Assembly: GCA_963843835.1 (NCBI GenBank)
Contig: CAWJMD010000008.1
Coordinates: 744,001-808,000 of the forward strand
Direction: 5' to 3'
Source: CAWJMD01 sp963843835
Lineage (GTDB): Bacteria; Actinomycetota; Actinomycetes; Actinomycetales; CAWJMD01
Length of the DNA: 64,000 bases
A program made the translations under genes and the position numbers. The notes below the pieces were generated by a model. It made no database searches. It saw only the letters and a program-made list of their open reading frames with translations, and was not told the origin of the DNA. Shown here in pieces: positions 40,870-49,612 of the stretch (the first letter of the stretch is position 1; every line of letters begins with the position of its first letter).

Positions 40870-41865
40870 TCAGCTGGTGAGCTTCACGAGCCGTGCGCGC
40901 AGGGCGGGTTCGCGGTGCGCGTTGCCGCTCAGACCGACGTACCGCTCGCCGAACGTCGACAGCAGCGCGTCGTCGAGCCGGCGGACGGCGCCGGGCGGGT
41001 AGCGGTAGCCCATCCGCCCGGCGACGGCATGGGCATCGACGGCCCGCAGCACGCCGGCGAGCTCGTCGAGCGAGACGATGCCCAGCTCCAGGAGCAGCCC
41101 GGAGATCCACGCGTAGTGGTCCGTGCGGGACCACCCGGCGTCGGCGTACTGCCCGGCCAGGAACGCCGCGAGCTCGCGCGGGCTGATCCGCGGGTCGTCG
41201 TCCTCAGGTGCCGGCCGTTGCGTGCCCATGCCGGCCTGGAGCCGTTCGCGGATCGTGGAGAACTCCCGGTCCGCGAGCTCGAGCAACCCGGCCGCCAGCG
41301 TGAACCGCCGGTCCAGGTCAGGCACGTGCTCGTCGGGAATCGTTCCCTTGTAACGGATGTCGTGCTCGAACTCCGCCCAGGCGTGTTGCAGGACCGTCCG
41401 GATCTGCACCTGTGCCCGGCGCCCGCGCAGCGCCGAGTGGGCCGACTGGCTCTCCCGGGCGGCATCCAGCCCCACCAGCAGGTGCCGGCTCGCGTAGCCG
41501 AACCGGCCCTCGTTGGCGGTCTCGAGACCCATGTCGCGGTCGTCGACCACGACGACCTGGTCGTCGAGCAGGTCGGCTACGGCGGCGACGTCACTCTGCA
41601 CGTACGTGATGACGCGGATCCCGATCGCGTCCGTGATCTGCTTGATCGGGTCCGAGAAGCTGGGCACCCCCTCGACGGTGCGGGCGGCCTTGGCGGCGAA
41701 CGAGGTGATGCTCTTCGCGCGTCCGGTGACGCTGAGGTAGTTGATGCCGGCGTCATCGAGGATCGAGGTGACCAGGGCGACCCACTGCTCGGCCGCCTCC
41801 ACGACCTGGGGGTGCTGGGCGGTGTAGTCGCGTACGGCCGCACGCGCGACGTTCAGGGGGCTCAC
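40870..41865 (-). CDS. small alarmone synthetase (RelA/SpoT catalytic domain)
   Basis: Single-domain (p)ppGpp synthetase-like protein (331 aa) making the stringent-response alarmone from GTP/GDP and ATP. The synthetase signatures are seen in TGRAKSITSFAAKAAR (substrate loop), DAIGIRVITYVQSDV (catalytic Asp region) and QVQIRTVLQHAWAEFEHDIRYK. There is no HD hydrolase or TGS/ACT regulatory domain. A helical C-terminal region of unknown function follows. GTG start overlaps the end of the DUF429 gene; a TGA one frame off would give the usual GTGA junction, implying an indel in DUF429. Confidence 0.88.
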   Translation of the reverse strand: MSPLNVARAAVRDYTAQHPQVVEAAEQWVALVTSILDDAGINYLSVTGRAKSITSFAAKAARTVEGVPSFSDPIKQITDAIGIRVITYVQSDVAAVADLLDDQVVVVDDRDMGLETANEGRFGYASRHLLVGLDAARESQSAHSALRGRRAQVQIRTVLQHAWAEFEHDIRYKGTIPDEHVPDLDRRFTLAAGLLELADREFSTIRERLQAGMGTQRPAPEDDDPRISPRELAAFLAGQYADAGWSRTDHYAWISGLLLELGIVSLDELAGVLRAVDAHAVAGRMGYRYPPGAVRRLDDALLSTFGERYVGLSGNAHREPALRARLVKLTS

Positions 41866-42643
41866 GTGGAGCGCGCCGCTGCCGCGGGGTCGGTGTCAGC
41901 CCGGCGGGCAGGGTCGGGGTCACGACGTAGCCGCTCTCGCCGTCGCCGTAGGTGGTCGTCGCCTCGGGCCGTCGTTCGGCGAACAACCCGATGTAGGCGG
42001 AGAGCACCGCATCGACCTGACTCTCGACGGCCCGCAGCTCGCTCTTGCGCGTCGCTGTCGCGACCGCGCGGCGCAGGGAGATCCAGTCCTGCGCGGCAGG
42101 CGAGCCCCCGACCAGGTCCATCGCCGGCTCGGCCGAGCTCAGGCCCTCGAGAAGCCCCATCAGCACCTGCAGCTCGGCGCGCAGGGTCTCCATGTCGCGA
42201 CCCGAGGTGTTCTTGTACTTCAGTGTCCGTCCGAGCCGGAACAGCGAGACGGTCGCCGGGTGGGGGTAGACCTCGATCGCGCGCCTGGGACGGCGCGAGC
42301 GTGGGTTGAGATCGAGCCCGAGTCGGCCGGCTAGCCGCGCTCCACGGGGCCGCTCGCGGAACTCGGGCTTGCCGGTGTTCGACGGCTGCGCACCGGCGTC
42401 GAACTTCGCGAAGTCGGCGTTCAGCTCCGCCTCGGCCGGTCGTTGGCCGCTGGCGTTGGTGACGATGAGCGGCGCGTCGACCGCGACCAGGCAGTCCCCG
42501 GCGACGTACGGGGTCAGGGTCTGCACGATCTGGTCGTCCGTCCCGGCGGCCGACACGTGGACGAGGCGGCCCTCGGTGTCGAGGACGGCCAGGCCGGTGG
42601 ACTTCTTCTCCCCCCGGGCGAGGTCTACTCCGACGACGTGCAT
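41753..42643 (-). CDS. DUF429 domain-containing protein
   Basis: RNase H-like-fold protein of the DUF429 family, biochemical role unknown. HVVGVDLARGEKKSTGLAVL at the N-terminus, CLVAVDAPL, a variable middle, and AIEVYPHPATVSLF are the conserved blocks, with acidic residues set out as in nucleases. ATG 42643 puts the first beta strand at the normal position. The tail after GYVVTPTLPAGLTPTPR reads as an Arg/Pro-rich string of about 36 residues that overlaps the alarmone synthetase by 113 bases. A one-base change would end the protein at 41864-41862, so the C-terminus is suspect. Confidence 0.75.
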   Translation of the reverse strand: MHVVGVDLARGEKKSTGLAVLDTEGRLVHVSAAGTDDQIVQTLTPYVAGDCLVAVDAPLIVTNASGQRPAEAELNADFAKFDAGAQPSNTGKPEFRERPRGARLAGRLGLDLNPRSRRPRRAIEVYPHPATVSLFRLGRTLKYKNTSGRDMETLRAELQVLMGLLEGLSSAEPAMDLVGGSPAAQDWISLRRAVATATRKSELRAVESQVDAVLSAYIGLFAERRPEATTTYGDGESGYVVTPTLPAGLTPTPRQRRAPREPPERRACGRTRLHRPAPPGRGGGRAVGRPGHLDPR

Positions 42644-42806
42644 GGGGTCAGCCTGCCGCACCCGGCCTGCTGCGGGGGATCCACCACGCGGCCCTCCCCC
42701 TTCGCCCCCGACGATCGTGCCGCCGCAGGCCGGTCGTGGTCCGCCGATGAGTCCGGACGCTCATGGGAGTCTCCCCGTCGACCCCGTCGCGTCCCGAGGA
42801 GGACCA

Positions 42807-43448
42807 GTGAGTCTGTGGCCATCTGTGCACGCCGAACGTGCCGCGCTCGCCGAGGACCTGGAGTGCCTCTCCCCCGCTCAGTGGGCGCACCCTTCGTTGT
42901 GCGGCCGGTGGACGGTCGAGGACGTGGTCGCCCACCTGACGGCGGCAGCGAGCGTCGGACGTCTCCGGTGGCTCGCCAGCGTCCTCGGTGCGCGGTTCGA
43001 CTTCGGCGTGCACAACCAGCGGCGTCTGAGCGAGCACCGCGGGGTGACGCCGGACGAGACCCTGCACCGCTTCCGAAAGGTGATCACCAGCACGACCGCG
43101 GCATCCGGTCACACCCCGGCGTGGCTCGGCGAGGTCGTCGTGCACGGCCAGGACATCCGACGCCCCCTCGGGATCGAGCGCACTCCCCCGATCGACACCG
43201 TCACCGAGGTGGCGTCCTTCTACGCGAGTCGCGACTTCACCGTGCCCAGCCACAGCGCCATCAAGGATCTCCGCCTCGCGGCGACGGACGGACCGTTCGT
43301 CACCGGAGACGGGCCCCTCGTCGCCGGGTCGACGCTCGCCCTCACCATGGCCATGGCCGGCCGCACCGAGTTCTACGCGGACCTCGAAGGCGAGGGAGTG
43401 CTGCTCCTGCGCGAGCGCTGGGAACTCGACGGTCAAGGCGTGGGGTAG
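42807..43448 (+). CDS. maleylpyruvate isomerase-type mycothiol-binding protein (TIGR03083)
   Basis: DinB-superfamily four-helix protein (213 aa) of the actinobacterial mycothiol-dependent maleylpyruvate isomerase N-terminal type. HAERAALAEDLECLSPAQW and SLCGRWTVEDVVAHLTAAA carry the first metal histidine, and GEVVVHGQDIRRPLG the second histidine region. Function may be a mycothiol S-transferase or a metal-dependent hydrolase. GTG with GAGGAGGACC directly upstream. Confidence 0.88.
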   Translation: MSLWPSVHAERAALAEDLECLSPAQWAHPSLCGRWTVEDVVAHLTAAASVGRLRWLASVLGARFDFGVHNQRRLSEHRGVTPDETLHRFRKVITSTTAASGHTPAWLGEVVVHGQDIRRPLGIERTPPIDTVTEVASFYASRDFTVPSHSAIKDLRLAATDGPFVTGDGPLVAGSTLALTMAMAGRTEFYADLEGEGVLLLRERWELDGQGVG

Positions 43449-43487
43449 GGCTTCACACACCCGGTGCCCTGTACCTAGGCTCCGCCC

Positions 43488-43871
43488 ATGGCGACACGAT
43501 GGACGCTGGGCTGCGACGCGGCCGATCCCCCACGGCTGGCGCGGTTCTGGGCGCTGGCGCTCGGATACGTGATCGAACCCGGCTTCGACGAGCCCGACAA
43601 CACCTCGATCGTCGACCCGGACGACCTCGGCCCGGCCATCGGGTTCCTGCGCGTCCCTGAGGGCAAGACGTCCAAGAACCGGGTCCACATCGACGTCCGG
43701 GTCGTCGGGGGCCACCCGGAGCTGGAGGACCGGCGTGAGGAGCTCGTCCACGCGAAGGTCGGCGAGCTCGTGGCCGGCGGGGCCACCCGGGTGCGGGTCG
43801 AGCGGTACGGGGACGAGTTCGGGCACGTGGTGATGCTCGACCCTGAGGGCAACGAGTTCTGCGTGGCCTGA
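43488..43871 (+). CDS. VOC (glyoxalase-like) family protein
   Basis: Small beta-alpha-beta-beta-beta vicinal-oxygen-chelate domain (127 aa), type Glyoxalase_6. LGCDAADPPRLARFWALALG at the start, VHIDVRV in the middle and HVVMLDPEGNEFCVA at the end are typical, with conserved His and Glu positions. Likely a dimeric enzyme or binding protein of unknown substrate. TAGGCT (43476-43481) is six bases before the ATG, so leaderless. Its stop is two bases from that of manA, which converges on it. Confidence 0.9.
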   Translation: MATRWTLGCDAADPPRLARFWALALGYVIEPGFDEPDNTSIVDPDDLGPAIGFLRVPEGKTSKNRVHIDVRVVGGHPELEDRREELVHAKVGELVAGGATRVRVERYGDEFGHVVMLDPEGNEFCVA

Positions 43872-43872
43872 C

Positions 43873-44862
43873 CTAGCGCACCGACGGCGGACGGCACCAG
43901 AGGGCTTCCAGGCCCTCCCCCTCGAGCCGACACTCCCCCGCGGCGAACGGGATCAGGACGGTGCTACCGGTCGCAACGGCGACGGACCCGAAGCGGTACG
44001 TGAGGGAACCGGTCCCACGCAACACGACGAGGACTGCGAAGCCTGGCGGTGCGACTGCAGCCCCACGGGAGCGCTCGACCCGGAAGAACCCGGCGGCGTC
44101 CGGTAGCAGCTCACCTTCGTCGGCGGCACGGGCGCCGCGCAGCCGCTCCACGTCCTCGCGCGTCCACTCCCTGCGGTCCACGGCCTGCAGGGCGATGTCG
44201 AACCCCAGTCCGAGGTGACCGTCCGCCGCGCCGTCGAGGTCGAAGCCCTTCCACTCCATCAGGATCGACAGATCGGTGGGCTCCTGGAGCTCGACCAGGA
44301 AGGCGCCTTCGCCGATCGCGTGCGGCAGGCCTGCCGGCACCAGCACGGCGTCCCCGGCCTCCACCTCGAGCGTGTGCATCGCGCCGAGCATCTCGTCGGT
44401 GTCCTGCTCCCGCACCCATGCGGCAAGCTCCTCCTGCTCCACATCGCGCGCGAAGGCGAGGTGGACGGTCGCGGGCTCGAGGAACACCCACGCCTCGGTC
44501 TTGCCGTGCGTCAGCGACAGGTGCTCTCCCGCGAACGGGACGTCCGGATGGGCGTGCACCGGGAGCCTCTGCCCGGCGTCGAGCAGCTTCACCAGCAGTC
44601 CGGTGTCGCTGCCGAAGGCCTCGACGTGCTCTGCCCCCAACCATGTCGACGGGTCGTCGCCGACGGCAGCGGCCAGGGTGCGGCCGTCGGGAAGGCGGGT
44701 CAGGCCCAGCTCCGCCTCGCCGAAGAGCGTCGTCGTGGACGCGACCCAGTCCTCCGGGACCTTGCTGTCGATCGGCTCAACCCCACGAAAGGCGGCGATA
44801 CGGCGACCGCCTGCGTAGAACCTGTCGAGGGGCTGGTTGGGGTCCAGGACCAGTGGTCTCAT
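43873..44862 (-). CDS. manA: mannose-6-phosphate isomerase, class I (ManA)
   Basis: Zinc-dependent cupin isomerase interconverting mannose 6-phosphate and fructose 6-phosphate (329 aa). VHAHPDVPFAGEHL holds the first zinc ligands, KTEAWVFLEPA the Glu, and VPAGLPHAIGEGAFLVELQEP the later metal His and catalytic region. It is shorter than E. coli ManA and matches the compact type found in sugar-uptake operons. It is the last gene of the DeoR-controlled sugar cluster, after the decayed DUF4432 gene, and may process an imported ketose or mannose derivative. Confidence 0.88.
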   Translation of the reverse strand: MRPLVLDPNQPLDRFYAGGRRIAAFRGVEPIDSKVPEDWVASTTTLFGEAELGLTRLPDGRTLAAAVGDDPSTWLGAEHVEAFGSDTGLLVKLLDAGQRLPVHAHPDVPFAGEHLSLTHGKTEAWVFLEPATVHLAFARDVEQEELAAWVREQDTDEMLGAMHTLEVEAGDAVLVPAGLPHAIGEGAFLVELQEPTDLSILMEWKGFDLDGAADGHLGLGFDIALQAVDRREWTREDVERLRGARAADEGELLPDAAGFFRVERSRGAAVAPPGFAVLVVLRGTGSLTYRFGSVAVATGSTVLIPFAAGECRLEGEGLEALWCRPPSVR

Positions 44863-44907
44863 CGGGCGATCCTCCGTCTCCGTCGGTGGACGTCGTGCAA
44901 CAGGCCG

Positions 44908-45487
44908 TCAGCTCGGGACAGCGGGGTCGAGGACGCCGACCCGTACCCCGGTGCGCCACTCCTGCCCGGGGTCAAGGACGGGCGCACCGGCACCGGGGAG
45001 GTCGCGTTCCGGTCCGAACATCGGTGCGTTGGCCGGCTCCACGCCCAGCACCCACGCACCACGGGCCGGCCAGGCCCCGTGAGGCGCGGCAGGGCGAGGC
45101 CGTTCCACTCGACGACCAGGGTCGCGGCCGTCGTCCGGCACCACCGGGTGGTCCGCGACCACGGCCTCGTCGTCCGACGCGGCGCGCGGCATCCGCAGCG
45201 GGTCGCGACCGGGAGGGCACGGCTCGCGCAGACGGTCCAGTCGGTGTCGACCAGCAGTCGGGACCCCGGGCGCAGCAAGGGCTCACCGACGTTCCCGTGG
45301 TGGAGCATCGGGACGCCCACCCGCCGACTGCGTGTTGTCGGGCCCGCAGGTCGCGAGCAGGCCACCGAGGAAGCGTTCCTCCCAGGCGTGACCGGGGCCG
45401 GGGTCGACCCGGTGCGGCGACCGCCAGGCCGTCGTCGAGCAGCAAGCCGCAGGAAGCGGCAGCGAGGACCGGCGTCTGTGCGCGTTC
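44908..45487 (-). pseudogene. DUF4432 (aldose epimerase-like) gene remnant
   Basis: Fragments in order on the minus strand in different frames: ERFLGGLLATCGPDN (typical GGLLVTCGL block of DUF4432), PMLHHGNVGEPLLRPGSRLL (the LYHVNxGYPLL block), VVEWNGLALPRLT, and WVLGVEPANAPMFGPERDLP to a TGA at 44910-44908. The spacing is shorter than in intact members and at least three frame changes are needed, so indels plus an internal deletion have destroyed it. A GTG overlapping the kinase stop marks the original start, showing it was the next operon gene. DUF4432 proteins are predicted sugar epimerases. Confidence 0.7.
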
Positions 45488-46700
45488 ACGCGGCACCGTT
45501 CGCGATGCCGTTCCCCGCACCCGCAAGGGCGGCCAGGAAGCCGCCCACGAACGTGTCGCCGAGCCCGATCGTGGTCGGTGTCGTGGCCTGCAGCACCAAC
45601 GCCGGTACGACGCACACCTCACCGGGCATCGCCCGCTCGAGGGCGCGCGCGAAGGCCGAACCGACGGTGTGGCGGGGCGTCTCGGGGGTCCGCGCAAGGT
45701 CGGCAGCGGTAAAGGCGTCCCCGTTCAGGTAGCGCGTGCTGGCCAGCAGGATGCCGCTGTCCAGCGCCGCACGGTAGTCGCGGGCGTTCTCCCCCACGGC
45801 CAGTGCCCAGTAGCTCGTGTGGACCACCAGCGTGGGCGCGCCGACGACCGCACGCAGCTGGTCCAGGGCGGACGCGACGTCATTCGCAGCGAGCAGGTCC
45901 ACCCTGCGGCCGACGTAAGCCTGCATCTCGTCCTCGTTCATGCTGTGCACGTCCACGACGTCCGCGAGCCCCTCACGCACCTGGGTACCCCGCTCCGGCT
46001 CGTGGAACCCCGCGTCCTCGTAGACCACGACGGCGTCCTCCGGCAAGGACCGCATCTGGTCCCGCAGGTCGCGAAGCCGCAGTGCCACGGTGTCCGGGTC
46101 CTGCATCGAGTTCATCCCGGAGACGAGGAACACACGCGCTGACGAAAGGACCGCCCCCAGCTCCGAGCTGATGACGAGCTTCCGGTTGGGCTCGTCGTTG
46201 ACGTAGATCAGCCGGTTGGCCCTGGGGGCGGTCACTTCCTGCTCCCCCACCCTCACGCGCGCGCCGGCGGGGTACTGGACGATCAGATGAGGGTCGACGG
46301 TGTCCTCGGTAGCGCTACAGACATAGGAGACCTCCTCGGGCAGAAGCCATCTCACCTGATCGTCGATGCTCACCAGGTGCACCGTGCTCCGCACCCCGAG
46401 GCGACCCATCGCGACGGCGGCGCGCACCGGGGTGCCACCGATCGTCGTGCGCCGCGCGAAACGGGTGGCGAAGGCCTCGACGACGTCGGAGGAGCTCACG
46501 AACCGCTCTCCCCCGACGCCGTCACGGACGTAGCCGAGAAGCGATCGGACCAGGTCCCGCTCGGTGTCGATCCCGACCGAGGGCGACAGCTCGTCCGCAC
46601 TGATCCCGTACCTGCCCACGAGCTCCTCCAGGACGCCCGCGTCCCAGTCGATCTCGTAGTCGAGGCATCCTCCGAGCCCCAGGACCACGTCCGTGCCCAC
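45486..46700 (-). CDS. ADP-dependent glucokinase/phosphofructokinase family kinase
   Basis: Ribokinase-fold sugar kinase (404 aa) of the ADP-dependent glucokinase/phosphofructokinase family (pfam ADP_PFK_GK). LGLGGCLDYEIDWD at the start, TIGGTPVRAAVAMGRLGV (sugar-binding Gly-rich part), NRLIYVNDEPNR, VVVYEDAGFHEPE and DVHSMNEDEMQAYVGR (NxxE motif), and TIGLGDTFVGGFLAALAG with the catalytic Asp near the C-terminus are visible. Bacterial members may use ADP or ATP. With class II aldolase upstream it predicts phosphorylation and cleavage of a hexose or ketose. GTG 46700 has GAGGGGAA upstream; start alternatives upstream look non-coding. Confidence 0.85.
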   Translation of the reverse strand: MGTDVVLGLGGCLDYEIDWDAGVLEELVGRYGISADELSPSVGIDTERDLVRSLLGYVRDGVGGERFVSSSDVVEAFATRFARRTTIGGTPVRAAVAMGRLGVRSTVHLVSIDDQVRWLLPEEVSYVCSATEDTVDPHLIVQYPAGARVRVGEQEVTAPRANRLIYVNDEPNRKLVISSELGAVLSSARVFLVSGMNSMQDPDTVALRLRDLRDQMRSLPEDAVVVYEDAGFHEPERGTQVREGLADVVDVHSMNEDEMQAYVGRRVDLLAANDVASALDQLRAVVGAPTLVVHTSYWALAVGENARDYRAALDSGILLASTRYLNGDAFTAADLARTPETPRHTVGSAFARALERAMPGEVCVVPALVLQATTPTTIGLGDTFVGGFLAALAGAGNGIANGAA

Positions 46701-46747
46701 TGCTTCCCCTCTCCACAGACCCCGGGCAGCCCCAGGATCGCCCGGCC

Positions 46748-47608
46748 TCAGTACAGGTCGGCCTTGTTGGCGGCGTCGAACAGGTCGATCTTCTGCGCAG
46801 CAGTCTCCTGCATCGCCGCCACGGACGCGGGCTGGATGGAGTTGGGCTCGCGCAGGCTGTCGTCGGCGAGGACCTCGCGCATCTTCCGGTGGTACGCGAC
46901 CTTGATGTCGCTGGAGATGTTGATCTTGTTGACGCCGAGCTTGACCGACTGGCCGATCTCGAGGTCCGGGTTCCCCGACCCGCCGTGCAGGACGAGCGGC
47001 ACGTCGACCGTGGCCTCGATCTCCTGGAGGAGGTCGAGCTTCAGCTCCGGCTTCATCCACGACGGGTACAGGCCGTGGCAGGTGCCGATCGCGATGGCAA
47101 GGCTGTCGACCCCCGTCTCCTGCACGAAGCGCACCGCGTCCTCAGGCACGGTGTAGATGATCTCGGCGGTGCCGTCCTCGGCTTCGGAGTCGGTCTTGCC
47201 GATGGTGCCGAGCTCACCCTCGACCGAGAGTCCGACGGCGTGAGCCGCCTCGACGGCCTGCCGCGTCAGTGCGACGTTCTCGTCGAACGGGAGCAGTGAG
47301 CCATCGAGCATGACCGACGTGAAGCCGGTCTGGATGGCGAGGAGCATCTGGTCGATGTTCGCGCCGTGGTCGAAGTGGATCGTGACAGGCACCCGCGAGC
47401 GGTGTGCCCGCTCGATGATGGCGGGCATCAGCTCGACCCCGATGTGAGATAGCTCGTCCGGGTGGATCGCGATGATCAGCGGGGCCCGCTTGGCCTCGCT
47501 CACCTCGAAGATGCCCTGGCACATGGCCCAGTCGCTGATGTTGAAAGCGGGGACCGCGAAGTTGTGCTTGTTGGCGACCTCGAGGAGATCTACGCCGTTG
47601 ATGAGCAT
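46748..47608 (-). CDS. class II ketose-bisphosphate aldolase
   Basis: Zinc-dependent aldolase (286 aa) of the fructose-/tagatose-bisphosphate group (FbaA, GatY/KbaY, IolJ). Motifs: FAVPAFNISDW, VTIHFDHGANIDQML with zinc His, VEGELGTIGKTDSE, AIGTCHGLYPS and PLVLHGGSGNPD. It lies between the permease and kinase genes, so it probably cleaves the kinase product. Length and the GELGTIG motif favour the GatY/KbaY/IolJ type rather than the housekeeping enzyme. 76 bases separate it from the upstream permease. Confidence 0.9.
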   Translation of the reverse strand: MLINGVDLLEVANKHNFAVPAFNISDWAMCQGIFEVSEAKRAPLIIAIHPDELSHIGVELMPAIIERAHRSRVPVTIHFDHGANIDQMLLAIQTGFTSVMLDGSLLPFDENVALTRQAVEAAHAVGLSVEGELGTIGKTDSEAEDGTAEIIYTVPEDAVRFVQETGVDSLAIAIGTCHGLYPSWMKPELKLDLLQEIEATVDVPLVLHGGSGNPDLEIGQSVKLGVNKINISSDIKVAYHRKMREVLADDSLREPNSIQPASVAAMQETAAQKIDLFDAANKADLY

Positions 47609-47684
47609 GGAGGGACTTCCCTTTCTCGGAGTGTGGTGCTCGAACAGGTTGGGTCAGTGATGGCCGGGTGGCGTGGCCTTGGTC

Positions 47685-48590
47685 TCAGAGCTTCACCGCG
47701 CCGGCGGTCATGCCGCCCATGAAGTAGCGCTGGAAGAAGAGGAAGAGGACGAGCACGGGGATGCACCCCAACACGCTCATCGCCATCATCTCGTTCCACT
47801 CGTACGAGTGCTGGCCCATGAGCAGCTGGATGCCGATGGGGACGGTGCGCATGTCCTCGCTGCGGGTGAGCGTGAGGGCGAACAGGTACTCGTTCCAGGC
47901 GATCATGAACGTGTAGATGCCGACCGACACCAGGCCCGGCACGGAGATCGGCACGAGGATGCGGAAGAGCGCAGTGATCGGACCGGCTCCGTCGACCTTG
48001 ACCGCCTCATCCAGCTCGCGCGGGAGGGTGTTGAAGTAGCCGGTCATCATGATGATCGCGTACGGCAGCGTGAACACCATGTACGTGAGGATCAGTCCCG
48101 CGTAGGTGTCGTACAGCTTGAGCCCCACGACCAGACCGAAGTACGGGATCAGCAGGGTGATCGGTGGCACCGCCTGCACGCTGATGATGAGCACGCTGAG
48201 CGCTCGCTTGAAGGGGAACTCATAGCGGCTCAGCGCGTAGGCCGCCAGCACTGCGACGAACAGGGTCAGCAGGGTCACCGACAGTGACACCACGTAGCTG
48301 TTGAAGAAGAACCGCAGCTTGGTGCCGTCGGACAGGATCGAGGCGTAGGCGTCGAAGGAGAAGTTCTCCGTGATCAGGCGCGGCGGGTACTCGAAGATCT
48401 CGGTGTTGGACTTGAACGAGCTGAGGAGCATCCACAGCACGGGAAGTCCGGAGAACATGGCGCCGACCGCAAGGGCGACGAGCACGACCACCCGCTGACG
48501 TGCTCGTCGACGGAGGACGTCGGCCAAGCTGGGACCGGTCGTCGTGCGGCCCTTGATCGGTCCGGGCGCCACAGGGGTCACGGTGGTCAT
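47685..48590 (-). CDS. carbohydrate ABC transporter permease (MalG-type)
   Basis: Inner-membrane permease (301 aa), six hydrophobic helices, COG0395/MalG-like. The EAA loop that docks the ATPase reads DEAVKVDGAGPITALFRILVP. The N-terminal 25 residues are a cytoplasmic tail rich in Pro, Thr and Arg. Starts three bases after the MalF-type permease. No ATPase gene occurs in this operon, so a shared MsmK/MalK-type ATPase elsewhere is presumably used. Confidence 0.93.
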   Translation of the reverse strand: MTTVTPVAPGPIKGRTTTGPSLADVLRRRARQRVVVLVALAVGAMFSGLPVLWMLLSSFKSNTEIFEYPPRLITENFSFDAYASILSDGTKLRFFFNSYVVSLSVTLLTLFVAVLAAYALSRYEFPFKRALSVLIISVQAVPPITLLIPYFGLVVGLKLYDTYAGLILTYMVFTLPYAIIMMTGYFNTLPRELDEAVKVDGAGPITALFRILVPISVPGLVSVGIYTFMIAWNEYLFALTLTRSEDMRTVPIGIQLLMGQHSYEWNEMMAMSVLGCIPVLVLFLFFQRYFMGGMTAGAVKL

Positions 48591-48593
48591 GGG

Positions 48594-49541
48594 TCAGTCC
48601 CTCGCCTTCTGGTGCCGGACGTACAGGACCGCGAGGACCATCGACAGCAGCAGGACGACGACGGCGCTGGCGGACGCGACCGAGAAGTCGAACTGCGCGA
48701 ACGCGAGCTTGTACGTGAAGGTGCTGAGCATCTCGGTGGCATCGATCGGTCCGCCGCCCGTGGTCAGCCAGATCAACGCGAACTGCTGTGTCGTCCAGAT
48801 GAAGTCGAGCAGCGCCATGCTGATGATGATCGGTCGCAGCTGCGGGATCGTGATGTGGACGAACTGCTTGACGGCGCCGGCGCCATCGACGCGTGCCGCC
48901 TCGTAGAGGTCCTTCGGGATGCCCTGCAGCCCGGCCAGGAGGCTCACCATGAAGAAGGGGTAGCCGGCCCAGATGTTGATGAAGGTGACCGCGTGCAGCG
49001 CGAGGTCTGGGTCGCTCAACCACTCGACCGCCGTGTCGGTCAGCCCCAGCGAGGTGGTCAGGTAGTTCACGATCCCGTTGGGGCTGAGGAGCATCCGCCA
49101 CAGCACCGCGGTGATGGCGATGGTGAACAGCCACGGGAGGATGTACACGGCCCTGAAGAGGCCCTTGGTGCGAGCACCCAGCAGGTCGGTGTTCAGCAGG
49201 AGCGCGAAGCTGAGCCCGATGGCGAAGTGGGCTACCACGCTGCCGCCGGCGAAGTAGGCGGTGTTCTTGATGGCGACGAGGAACACGGGGTTGGTGAGCA
49301 CCTGCGCGTAGTTGTCGAAGCCGACGAACTGAGACTCCTTTGCCATGATCACGCGGTCCATCAGCGAGTAGCCGACGACCATGACGATCGGCGTGACCAT
49401 GAGGATCGCGAGCAGGACGAGAGTGGGTGAGAGGAAGCCGTAGGGCGTCAGCCTCCGGCGCAGCCTGCCCGGTGCACGACGTGGAGGCTCGGTGACCGCG
49501 CCGGCGGTGGACACCGAACGCGTGATCGTGGTGAGGGACAC
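48594..49541 (-). CDS. carbohydrate ABC transporter permease (MalF-type)
   Basis: Inner-membrane permease (315 aa), COG1175/MalF/UgpA-like, with six hydrophobic helices after a basic N-terminus (RAPGRLRRRLTPYGFLSPTL). EAA loop: YEAARVDGAGAVKQFVHITI. Partners the MalG-type protein to form the channel. Begins 71 bases after the binding-protein gene, with a strong hairpin in the gap that should lower permease expression relative to the binding protein. Confidence 0.93.
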   Translation of the reverse strand: MSLTTITRSVSTAGAVTEPPRRAPGRLRRRLTPYGFLSPTLVLLAILMVTPIVMVVGYSLMDRVIMAKESQFVGFDNYAQVLTNPVFLVAIKNTAYFAGGSVVAHFAIGLSFALLLNTDLLGARTKGLFRAVYILPWLFTIAITAVLWRMLLSPNGIVNYLTTSLGLTDTAVEWLSDPDLALHAVTFINIWAGYPFFMVSLLAGLQGIPKDLYEAARVDGAGAVKQFVHITIPQLRPIIISMALLDFIWTTQQFALIWLTTGGGPIDATEMLSTFTYKLAFAQFDFSVASASAVVVLLLSMVLAVLYVRHQKARD

Positions 49542-49560
49542 TGGCTACCTCCTTGGAGGG

Positions 49561-49595
49561 CCGGCCGCGCCAGGCTCGTGACCTGGCGCGACCGG
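49561..49595 (-). terminator. hairpin between binding-protein and permease genes
   Basis: CCGGCCGCGCCAGG and CCTGGCGCGACCGG pair at 13 of 14 positions around a seven-base loop, within the 71-base gap after the binding-protein stop. Such structures commonly stabilise or partly terminate the proximal message so that the binding protein exceeds the permeases. Confidence 0.6.
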
Positions 49596-49612
49596 GTCGA
49601 AGGGTGGACGGT

